Source: Bacteroidales bacterium (lineage in GTDB: Bacteria; Bacteroidota; Bacteroidia; Bacteroidales; Paludibacteraceae). Taken from it: a stretch of DNA of 15,979 nt. The stretch is from the NCBI GenBank assembly GCA_900767595.1, contig CAAFZS010000073.1, positions 1 to 15,979 on the forward strand, in the 5' to 3' direction. Below are positions 9,271 through 15,428 of the stretch, in pieces. The notes below the pieces were generated by a model that was not told the DNA's origin, ran no database searches, and saw nothing but the letters and a program-made list of their open reading frames with translations. The translations under genes and the position numbers were made by a program. Numbering within the stretch: position 1 is the first letter of the stretch; each line of letters starts with the position of its first letter.

Positions 9271-10272
9271 TTAAAGTTTCTGCTCGTTATCACTATATGC
9301 GTCGATGCATTCATCTATAAAGAATGTATCGTCCAGAAATTGATATTTGCGCTTCAAGTATAGGCGCACATCTTCATCCGGGCACAAGCGTATCAAATGC
9401 GAGTAGTCGTCTCGGATTTCCAACTCTGCCACCTTTTTAATACGCTTACTCCGCTCGCGCCAGTCCAGATGGTCAGGGATATCCCAACCGCCAAAGCCAT
9501 TAAAGAAGCCACCACCGAAAGCGTTTCTTCGTTCATAGGTATGTGGTTGTACTTCCGTAAGTGTTTTAATAATATGCTCGCAAAGTGCAAGGCAGTTCTT
9601 CAACTCGTCAAAGCGTGTCATTTCATTTTCCTGATGAGGGTTGTAATAACCGCATGACATATTGATAGCGCATACTTTCAATCCTTTTTCTTTCAGTGTA
9701 ACGACATCTGTTTGCAGTCCGTTTGTTACCTTATAGCCGAATTTGGCTGCTTCACAGCGCTCAAAGAAATCTTTGTCGCATAACTCGACACCGCTTGCTT
9801 CGGTTATAAAATCACCGCCGTTTTTTCGGTCACATTGTAGCACGAAACGCACATTATCGAAGAAAGTCATATCCGCCTGATGCGAACCTACGCATCCAAC
9901 TTCTTCGCCCACGAAGAAGGCGCATTTAAGCACCTTCTCCGTCTTGAGCAGATTGAGGGCTACCCAGATGCCGTTTTTATCATCGGCTCCGATACCCGTC
10001 TGTTTCATTGCTTTACAATCTATGCCAAGAAGCACATTGTTGTGAGCAATGATTTCTTTGTCTTTATTCTTCTTATGCACTTCATCCATGTGCGCCACTA
10101 CGCACGGATAAGTTTTGTCCTCACCTTTGGTTACATAGATATTACCTATCTTGTCTTTGACAATGGTGAGTTCCGTTATGTTTTCCTTACAATAATCCAT
10201 AATGAATTTTTGCATTGCTTTCTCATGCCCGCTATGGCTGGAGATTTTGTATAGTTTTTGTAAGAGTTCCAT
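9271..10272 (-). CDS. M20-like zinc metallopeptidase (peptidase T/M42-related)
   Basis: A predicted cytosolic di-zinc aminopeptidase or dipeptidase; there is no signal peptide. The full ligand set of the M20/M28/M42 clan is visible: His61 with Asp63 (VVAHMDEV), bridging Asp97 (GIGADDKNGIW), catalytic Glu123 and ligand Glu124 (VGEEVGCVGS), Asp148 (QCDRKNGGD) and His213 (NPHQENE). It is therefore probably active. A roughly 90-residue C-terminal extension after the peptidase core (GGGFFNGFGGWDIPDHLDWRERS onward to the end) is unusual and unrecognised. The start ATG is 1 bp after the stop of the upstream gene, so translation is coupled. A peptidase of this class is odd cargo for an integration/conjugation module; the substrate may be a host peptide or an element-encoded one. 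Confidence 0.88.
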   Translation of the reverse strand: MELLQKLYKISSHSGHEKAMQKFIMDYCKENITELTIVKDKIGNIYVTKGEDKTYPCVVAHMDEVHKKNKDKEIIAHNNVLLGIDCKAMKQTGIGADDKNGIWVALNLLKTEKVLKCAFFVGEEVGCVGSHQADMTFFDNVRFVLQCDRKNGGDFITEASGVELCDKDFFERCEAAKFGYKVTNGLQTDVVTLKEKGLKVCAINMSCGYYNPHQENEMTRFDELKNCLALCEHIIKTLTEVQPHTYERRNAFGGGFFNGFGGWDIPDHLDWRERSKRIKKVAELEIRDDYSHLIRLCPDEDVRLYLKRKYQFLDDTFFIDECIDAYSDNEQKL

Positions 10273-10273
10273 A

Positions 10274-11506
10274 TTATCCGAAAAGTTTATCAGTGTTTAA
10301 CATTGCTTGAAAGTGTTTGTTGGGTTTGCCGTTGTGCATCATCTCGCGCAACACATAGTTGTCTTTGTATTTCACAAAACCTTTTGTGTTCTTATAGAAC
10401 GATCCGAAATCGTTGGTTACAAAGTAGGTTATTTGGCAGGTGCTGCATAAACCTTTTGTGCTATGTACCTTTCCGCAAACCGGACAGATATTTCCAGAGC
10501 GATACGCATAACCGCTTGTCTCACGGCAGTCTGCGACATGGGCGCAACCACCTATCTCATGATTAGATATATAGAGGTTACCCTGATAATAACATATCAT
10601 ATAGAAGGTGTCCATATACGGAACACCGGCTTTGTGCCATTTAAGTTGTGGCACTTTGATATGGATATTGAGATTGAGTTGCGCTCCTTTGTAGAAAGTG
10701 ATATTATCTTTTTCCATGGCAAGGTCTCTCAAAGCGATAAACTCCCGTGTGCATGTATAGGAGTTTTCTCTCTTTCGCAAATCGACATTCTTCTCTGCCC
10801 ATCGCATCATCATTGTATAAATAAAGTCGTAGCAGCAATAGACGCGCTCAATCAATGTGAACGGAGTGTCGTATTCTTCGCTCTCTACATTGCGCCAGAT
10901 AATACATCTGCCGTAAATGAGACCATCTTCACCTTTAGCAATGAGCATCTTGGCTCCTGCAAAGTTGTGATAGAAATCAGCTGCGTTTTTGGCTGTGCCT
11001 TCATAGCGCATACAACTGTGATGCAGTGTGGCACTCAACTCGGAGTATTGGCGCATATTGGAATAGTTCTCCATGTTATATGCTTTCTCCATGTCTTGCT
11101 CACTGCTGATAAGTTCCAAGTGGATCTTGCTCGCACAACCAAGTGCGCTTGCGAAATAGGTTATGTCGTCACTGCAATAATCGCGTAGTCCGAACTGATC
11201 GATAAAACTACCAACGGATAACTCGCAACGGTTGTGCTTCAGCCATTGGGCATCCTTCCGTCCCAGATCAGGGAAATTAGGGTTCTCAATGTCCTTGTTA
11301 CAGCAAGTTATCTTGATACTATACACACCTACACCATCTTCGCTGGAAGTGTGTTTCTTGCGTACTGATGTAAAGTAGTTGGCATTGGCATTTGTTTCTT
11401 TGCCATTACCGGCTGCTTTCAGTACATCTTTTGCTACTACGCTGCCATTGGAGGCAGCCAATTTAAGACGCTTTTTCAAGTCTTCGTGAATTACTAAAGT
11501 TTTCAT
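10274..11506 (-). CDS. Unknown 410-residue zinc-ribbon protein
   Basis: I do not recognise a family. The chosen start is the ATG at 11506 (MKTLVIHEDLKKRLKLAAS), which follows an A-rich leader of the same kind as two neighbours. An in-frame ATG at 11602 would add 32 residues, but these include a poly-Lys from the leader and cross a hairpin. The protein is Cys/His/Tyr-rich throughout. Near the C-terminus CAHVADC is followed by a four-Cys zinc ribbon, CPVCG ... CSTC (Cys341, 344, 354, 357 in this numbering). The end is basic. No membrane segments or signal peptide are seen. Tight linkage to the metallopeptidase gene (1-bp gap) suggests the two act together. Confidence 0.78.
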   Translation of the reverse strand: MKTLVIHEDLKKRLKLAASNGSVVAKDVLKAAGNGKETNANANYFTSVRKKHTSSEDGVGVYSIKITCCNKDIENPNFPDLGRKDAQWLKHNRCELSVGSFIDQFGLRDYCSDDITYFASALGCASKIHLELISSEQDMEKAYNMENYSNMRQYSELSATLHHSCMRYEGTAKNAADFYHNFAGAKMLIAKGEDGLIYGRCIIWRNVESEEYDTPFTLIERVYCCYDFIYTMMMRWAEKNVDLRKRENSYTCTREFIALRDLAMEKDNITFYKGAQLNLNIHIKVPQLKWHKAGVPYMDTFYMICYYQGNLYISNHEIGGCAHVADCRETSGYAYRSGNICPVCGKVHSTKGLCSTCQITYFVTNDFGSFYKNTKGFVKYKDNYVLREMMHNGKPNKHFQAMLNTDKLFG

Positions 11507-11570
11507 CGTTTTCTTTTTTTTAGAGGTTGATAAATTGATTTTTCTTTTGTCCTCATTGCTTATAAATGGC

Positions 11571-11600
11571 GAACGCCCCAACCTTTCGGTCAGAGCGTTC
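11571..11600 (-). other. 13-bp RNA hairpin with GAAA tetraloop in the 5' leader of the zinc-ribbon gene
   Basis: Read on the minus strand, GAACGCTCTGACC pairs along its whole length with GGTTGGGGCGTTC around a GAAA (GNRA) loop. Three pairs (U-G, U-G and G-U) are wobbles that pair only in the minus-strand RNA; the plus-strand RNA would have mismatches there, so the fold fits the transcribed strand. No U-run follows, so it is not a terminator. It may be an mRNA stability, processing or translational control element. Confidence 0.55.
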
Positions 11601-11617
11601 ATTAGTGAGGGTGCCTT

Positions 11618-11983
11618 TTAGTCTGTTGTACGATAATAATAAGATAAGTCAGCATCTTTTAGATTGCGTAAGGCATATTGGTCTGCCTGTTCGTAGAGTT
11701 TGAGATAAAGCTCATACTTGTCATTGTCTTTTTGATAGAACGACCACATCTTATGGTTGAGCACCATAACCATCTCGGTCAGATAAACCGCATTGGTTTT
11801 CCAACCTGCAAAGGCACGATTGTACGTGTCTTGAATGGCATCAAGACCATATCGGTCAGCAATGCTGAAGTCCATCCAAAAAGTTGTTTTGGGCTCATAG
11901 CCGCACAGCTCGGTGATGTTCCATACCGGGAGAGTTGCATAGAACTGAGTCATGTTCTCCGTTACTTTCTTTTCTTCTGTCAT
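11618..11983 (-). CDS. Unknown 121-residue soluble protein
   Basis: The start is the ATG at 11983 (MTEEKKVTENMTQFYATLP); a longer reading to 12133 would overlap the next gene and adds a non-coding-looking sequence. The protein is acidic/aromatic and likely all-helical (DRYGLDAIQDTYNRAFAGW, YLTEMVMVLNHKMWSFYQKDNDKYELYLKLYEQADQYAL), ending LSYYYRTTD. I recall similar unnamed proteins in Bacteroidales mobile elements, but I cannot name a domain or function. It follows the small gene at 12024 by 40 bp, with an AACCCTC/A-rich leader. Confidence 0.75.
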   Translation of the reverse strand: MTEEKKVTENMTQFYATLPVWNITELCGYEPKTTFWMDFSIADRYGLDAIQDTYNRAFAGWKTNAVYLTEMVMVLNHKMWSFYQKDNDKYELYLKLYEQADQYALRNLKDADLSYYYRTTD

Positions 11984-12023
11984 AATGATTAAATTTTGAG
12001 GGTTAAACATATTGTTGTTTTGC

Positions 12024-12224
12024 TTAATAGCCATATTCAGCGATATATGCCATTTCTTGCAGTTCTCGCCGATACACTTCCTGCATGATTTGCTCGGTTT
12101 CCCGTTCAAGGAAGCGCCTGATTTGATTGACACAACTGTTTTGACTCGTTTTCATTTTCTCATACACTGTTTCCGTGTCGTGCGCAACTTTTAAGTAAAC
12201 TATTTTTTCTTCTGACAACTCCAT
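12024..12224 (-). CDS. Small 66-residue helical protein, first gene of the operon
   Basis: Unrecognised. Its 66 residues are highly charged and predicted helical (TVYEKMKTSQNSCVNQIRRFLERETEQIMQEVYRRELQEMAYI), consistent with a small regulator or coiled-coil partner. It is kept as a gene because its reading frame is collinear with the operon, its composition is protein-like and its stop leads into the next leader. The longer overlapping frame from 12133 looks less like protein. Confidence 0.6.
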   Translation of the reverse strand: MELSEEKIVYLKVAHDTETVYEKMKTSQNSCVNQIRRFLERETEQIMQEVYRRELQEMAYIAEYGY

Positions 12225-12232
12225 TCTTTTCT

Positions 12233-12417
12233 AGGGTCTGGGCGTCCGATTTATACTGCTTTACACCCCAAGTAGGAGATACAAAACCAAAAGCAGCCCT
12301 GAAAAATACTACCCATAACCGCCAATCTTCCTTATCATGGTGTGGAGATTTTTCAGAGTCGTTTGGTGTATCGGGAACTTGGGGTAATTTTGCAGTATAA
12401 ATTGGCATACAGACCCT
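12233..12417. repeat. 185-bp imperfect inverted repeat
   Basis: Matching blocks occur in the same order in the left arm and in the reverse complement of the right arm: AGGGTCTG (12233-12240 with 12410-12417), ATTTATACTGC, ACCCCAAGT, GATAC, ACCAAA and CTGAAAAAT. The loop centres near 12325. It lies in the gap between the minus operon and the plus-strand ATPase gene. A 94-codon minus-strand frame (12160-12444) spans it, with a possible start at 12408 reading MPIYTAKLPQVPDTPNDSEK. It is probably a consequence of the repeat, though a small gene cannot be excluded. Possible nature: a MITE-like remnant, a folded RNA or a single-strand origin-like structure. Confidence 0.8.
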
Positions 12418-12433
12418 CTCCCCCTTCCCAGTC

Positions 12434-12457
12434 GCGCTCAGCACTTCGTGGGAGCGC
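12434..12457. repeat. Short GC-rich hairpin beside the large inverted repeat
   Basis: GCGCTC (12434-12439) and GAGCGC (12452-12457) are perfect complements, and an inner CAC/GTG pair closes a TTC loop. It stands out in an AT-rich gap. The rest of the gap, 12458-12578, shows no gene or clear motif. Confidence 0.5.
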
Positions 12458-12578
12458 TTTCTATCTCAAAAATGAAAAACAAATAACCTCTTTAGGTCAA
12501 AGAAACAGGTCGAATATTCTATGAAAGCGGTGAAATCTTTGTAAAACGATTGAAATTCACACTTTTTTTCTGCGAAAA

Positions 12579-12610
12579 TTTGCATAATTAATAAAAAAGC
12601 AGTACCTTTG
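12579..12610 (+). promoter_or_regulatory. Bacteroidota-type promoter of the ATPase gene
   Basis: TTTG (12579-12582), a 20-bp spacer and TACCTTTG (12603-12610) have the same boxes and spacing as the tRNA-Val promoter, and 19 bases around the -7 box are the same in both. It should give constitutive host-driven expression independent of the surrounding element. Confidence 0.82.
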
Positions 12611-12616
12611 CGGGGT

Positions 12617-12655
12617 AAAAAGTGTGGCATGCCACAAAAAACACACCCTAAAATA
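12617..12655 (+). repeat. Upstream copy of 39-bp direct repeat, with 14-bp palindrome
   Basis: This sits in the leader of the ATPase gene. The perfect palindrome TGTGGCATGCCACA (12623-12636) is a good operator or RNA hairpin. The block GCCAC, A-run, CCCTAAAATA is repeated after the gene at 13935-13973; 17 of the 20 bases after GCCAC agree. Confidence 0.75.
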
Positions 12656-13911
12656 TGGTTTTTGATAGAAAATTGTATCTTCAGCGACTGATAGATAGTC
12701 GCGGAAACGGAATGGTTAAATTAGTAACCGGAGTCCGTAGATGTGGTAAATCGTTTTTGCTATTTACCTTGTTTCGTAATTGGTTATTGAATAATGGCGT
12801 AGATGCGAAACACATCATTACCATTTCTTTTGATGATAGGAAGAATAAGAAATATCGCAATCCCGATACGTTATTAGACTACATTGATTCTGTTATCATT
12901 GAAGATACGCAGACCTCATATATTATTCTTGACGAGATACAATTAGTCGATGATTTTGTGGAGGTCATGCTTAGTTTGATGCACAAACCGAATGTCGAAG
13001 TATATGTATCCGGCTCTAATTCCAAGTTTTTGTCCTCAGATGTAGTTACGGAGTTTCGTGGTCGCGGTTGGGAAATTCGTGTGCGCCCGTTGAGTTTTGC
13101 AGAATATTATGATGGTATTGGCGGAGATAAATTTGATGCACTAAGAGCCTATTACGCATTTGGCGGTCTTCCACAGGTAGTACTCATGAATACTCGTGAA
13201 AAGAAACAGGCCTTTCTTAAGGAGATGTTGGAAACAACTTATATTCGTGATGTTATTCAACGAAACAATATCCGAAATGAAGAAGGCTTGCGACAAATCT
13301 TACAAGTCCTTTCTTCTTCCATTGGCTCCAGTACTAACACGACACGCATTGTTAATACATTTAATTCTGAAGAACATCTGGTAATAAAGAGTGAAACAAT
13401 TAATAAATACCTTGAATATTTGCAAGATGCCTTTCTTATTGAATCGGCATTACGTTATAACATCAAAGGACGCAAATATATCGGAACTCAAACCAAGTAC
13501 TATTTTGAGGATGTAGGCATTCGTAACGCAGTACTTAACTTTAGACAAAGTGATGATGCTTCTCATTTGATGGAAAATGTTATATACAATGAATTACGCA
13601 ACAGGGGGTATTCTGTTGATGTGGGACTGGTTGAGACTTTTGAAAGAAACGCAGAAGGAAAAACGGAACGGAAAAGTCTTGAAGTAGATTTTGTAATCAA
13701 CCGTGGCGACCAGAGGATATATATTCAGTCGGCATATAGAATGCCATCCCAAGAGAAGATACGACAAGAGAAACGTCCATTATTGAATGTTCCGGACAAT
13801 TTCCAAAAGATTATTATTACCGACGGATATAATATGACGCACTATAATGCCGACGGAATTTTAGAAATCGGATTATTTGATTTCTTGCTAAATCCAGATA
13901 TACTAAATTAG
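12655..13911 (+). CDS. COG1373 ATPase (AAA domain + DUF4143)
   Basis: This is a P-loop ATPase of a family present in many copies in Bacteroidota; cellular role unknown. Walker A is GVRRCGKS (residues 26-33), Walker B is YIILDEIQ (about 89-96), the sensor strand is VYVSGSNSKFL, followed by EFRGRGWEIRVRPLSFAEYY and GGLPQVV. The C-terminal DUF4143 region starts around 200 and includes YFEDVGIRNAVL, ENVIYNELRNRGY, then LEVDFVINRGDQRIYIQSAY. That last segment looks like a PD-(D/E)xK nuclease-like fold in which the Lys/Glu positions are not canonical. It has 418 residues and is full length. It is transcribed opposite to its neighbours, has its own host-like promoter and terminator and is bracketed by a direct repeat, so it looks like a self-contained cargo cassette. 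Confidence 0.92.
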   Translation: MVFDRKLYLQRLIDSRGNGMVKLVTGVRRCGKSFLLFTLFRNWLLNNGVDAKHIITISFDDRKNKKYRNPDTLLDYIDSVIIEDTQTSYIILDEIQLVDDFVEVMLSLMHKPNVEVYVSGSNSKFLSSDVVTEFRGRGWEIRVRPLSFAEYYDGIGGDKFDALRAYYAFGGLPQVVLMNTREKKQAFLKEMLETTYIRDVIQRNNIRNEEGLRQILQVLSSSIGSSTNTTRIVNTFNSEEHLVIKSETINKYLEYLQDAFLIESALRYNIKGRKYIGTQTKYYFEDVGIRNAVLNFRQSDDASHLMENVIYNELRNRGYSVDVGLVETFERNAEGKTERKSLEVDFVINRGDQRIYIQSAYRMPSQEKIRQEKRPLLNVPDNFQKIIITDGYNMTHYNADGILEIGLFDFLLNPDILN

Positions 13912-13934
13912 CAAAACACTAGTTTTAAGGTGAT

Positions 13935-13973
13935 AAAAATGTGTCTTGCCACAAAAAAATCCCCCTAAAATAA
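13935..13973 (+). repeat. Downstream copy of 39-bp direct repeat
   Basis: It contains TGCCAC, an A-run and CCCCCTAAAATA in the same order and orientation as 12617-12655, but its palindrome is degraded (TGTCTTGCCACA). Together the two copies flank the ATPase gene. Confidence 0.7.
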
Positions 13974-13976
13974 CAA

Positions 13977-14014
13977 AAATCCCCTCTAACTTTCATTAGA
14001 AGGGATTTCTTTTT
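13977..14014. terminator. Bidirectional intrinsic terminator
   Basis: AAATCCCCTCTAA (13977-13989) pairs with TTAGAAGGGATTT (13996-14008), 12 of 13 pairs, with a 6-base loop. T-runs follow on the plus strand (to 14014) and, from the A-run at 13975-13979, on the minus strand. It serves the ATPase gene and the converging minus-strand operon. Confidence 0.85.
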
Positions 14015-14031
14015 CATCCGAAGATGTCTTT

Positions 14032-14637
14032 CTAGAACGGATCCTTACCGCCTTGTTGGGTATTGCCCTTGCGGTAGCCACCTTTTCTGTAACCACCGTT
14101 ACGATTACCACCACTACGATAGTTACTCTTGCTGTAGCCACCATTACGGCGATTGCCGTTCTGATACGAGCGATTGCCGCCATTACCCTTACGCGCATCA
14201 GCTACACGCTGCACTGCCTCAGGGTATTTGAGGGCTACATATCCGAACTTCTTACCACTGGGGAAAGTTTTCCAACGGGTAACATACTGATCTTTGTGCG
14301 CACGCACAATGTCCTTCTGCGTTTCCGAAGGAAGGATGCGACGACGGAGGTTGTTCATGTACTTGCAGGCAGATACTACATCGTTTGAACGATACAGACG
14401 ATCTACCACATACACATACAACTCGTTACCATGCTTCTTACGCATCACTTTCACAATCTCGTAGGTGGCATACGGATTGCCGTTCTTACTCGTACCTTTG
14501 ATTTGGTACATTACATAGTCGTTCCAAGACTGACATTGCTTGATGTTCGGGTCTTTGGTGTTTACGCGGAAATTAGCCAACGGGGTGCTCTTTCCTTTGC
14601 TCGCCAATGCGAGGTCTAAACCTTTAATGACTTTCAT
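14032..14637 (-). CDS. Unknown 201-residue protein with Gly/Arg/Asn-rich tail
   Basis: Unrecognised family. Residues 1 to about 145 are globular and basic (YEIVKVMRKKHGNELYVYVVDRLYRSNDVV, TRWKTFPSGKKFGYVALKYPEAVQRV). Residues about 146-195 are a low-complexity tail rich in Gly, Asn, Arg and Tyr (repeats such as NRNGGYRKGGYRKGN), like RGG/RGY nucleic-acid-binding tails. The protein ends GGKDPF, recalling the Pro-Phe tip of SSB. An ssDNA- or RNA-binding role is therefore inferred. It is the last gene before the terminator at 13977-14014, 49 bp after the exonuclease gene. Confidence 0.8.
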   Translation of the reverse strand: MKVIKGLDLALASKGKSTPLANFRVNTKDPNIKQCQSWNDYVMYQIKGTSKNGNPYATYEIVKVMRKKHGNELYVYVVDRLYRSNDVVSACKYMNNLRRRILPSETQKDIVRAHKDQYVTRWKTFPSGKKFGYVALKYPEAVQRVADARKGNGGNRSYQNGNRRNGGYSKSNYRSGGNRNGGYRKGGYRKGNTQQGGKDPF

Positions 14638-14686
14638 AGGCTTTACTTTTAATTGTTAATAAATTGGGTTAATTGATTCTAACTGC

Positions 14687-15427
14687 TTACAGTTTCCAGT
14701 TTTGTTCTTGTTTTTTGGTCACTCTGTACTTTTTGTATATAAATCGTTTCACTTTGAGGAGGTTGATAACATCTTCCTTGTTATATAATAACACCCTCGC
14801 TCGATGTCTTGGGTCGGTGTACCAATCGCGATGCACATTAAATATCGAATTATGCTTGTACCCTTCCGTTTCGCGGTATATGCCTGCCTGATGTTCATAC
14901 TCGACTAACTTATGCGATTGGGCACCGGGTTCTAATTGCTTGGTCGCTGCCAATAAGTTGATGCAGTTGTATCTGTCTCTCAGACTTACACCAAAGCACT
15001 TTTCTAACATGCCGATGTCCGGTCCGTAGAAATAGATATTGTCCACACCTTGGAATAACTCCAACACATACTTGCGTGTCAGCATGTTCTTGCCTCGATA
15101 CGGCAACCGATATAGTGTCTTACCCATATAGGTGTAGTCGTTCTCATCGTACAGCCATCCCGCATGTTGCTCATCAAAGCAGTACCCCAACAGGTAGAAC
15201 TTTTGCGGCTTGGTGAGGGAGTTCCACTCCCCATCAATGTAGATATTCTTGGCTCCGTATGGTTTGTTGATAGACGGGGCTACATGGCGCGTACCTTCAG
15301 CACTTGCCCTGCGCTCGCATGACATCATCGGAGTGGTGCGTGGCCGACCTCTGCCACGCTTAACTACCTTACCCTGTTTCTTGGTAGGTGTTGCGCTTGA
15401 TCCGAATAACCAATGATATAGTCCCAT
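14687..15427 (-). CDS. Putative DEDDy-type 3'-5' exonuclease (RNase H-like) with AT-hook
   Basis: The N-terminus carries KRGRGRPR (residues 23-30), a classic AT-hook for minor-groove binding. From about 60 the sequence follows an RNase H-like exonuclease pattern: motif I NIYIDGEWN (Asp65 and Glu67), motif II IYFYGPDIGML (Asp137), then CINLLAATKQLEPGAQSHKL, and motif III LLYNKEDVINLL with Tyr215 and Asp219 in YxxxD spacing. This resembles the RNase_H_2/YprB-like group, but assignment is by motifs only. The protein has 246 residues and its start is 1 bp after the upstream stop. It may process DNA ends or RNA of the element. The motif spacing is shorter than in polymerase proofreading domains. 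Confidence 0.62.
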   Translation of the reverse strand: MGLYHWLFGSSATPTKKQGKVVKRGRGRPRTTPMMSCERRASAEGTRHVAPSINKPYGAKNIYIDGEWNSLTKPQKFYLLGYCFDEQHAGWLYDENDYTYMGKTLYRLPYRGKNMLTRKYVLELFQGVDNIYFYGPDIGMLEKCFGVSLRDRYNCINLLAATKQLEPGAQSHKLVEYEHQAGIYRETEGYKHNSIFNVHRDWYTDPRHRARVLLYNKEDVINLLKVKRFIYKKYRVTKKQEQNWKL

Positions 15428-15428
15428 C

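Noticed and set aside
10463..11188. Long plus-strand open frame (241 codons)
   Set aside because: It is antisense to the zinc-ribbon gene; the minus strand has the motifs and operon context, the plus frame none.
11507..11602. N-terminal extension of the zinc-ribbon protein from an ATG at 11602
   Set aside because: It would translate the hairpin and the A-rich leader as poly-Lys; the ATG at 11506 has the leader form shared with other genes.
11984..12133. N-terminal extension of the 121-residue protein
   Set aside because: It overlaps the 66-residue gene in another frame and translates the leader; the extension does not look like conserved protein.
12342..12524. Plus-strand 60-codon frame before the ATPase gene
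   Set aside because: It spans the inverted repeat and hairpin, with Ser/Arg-rich composition and no leader.
14053..14388. Plus-strand Thr/Ala/Ile-rich frame resembling a membrane protein
   Set aside because: It is the reverse complement of the Gly/Arg/Asn tail region of the minus-strand gene, which explains the composition.
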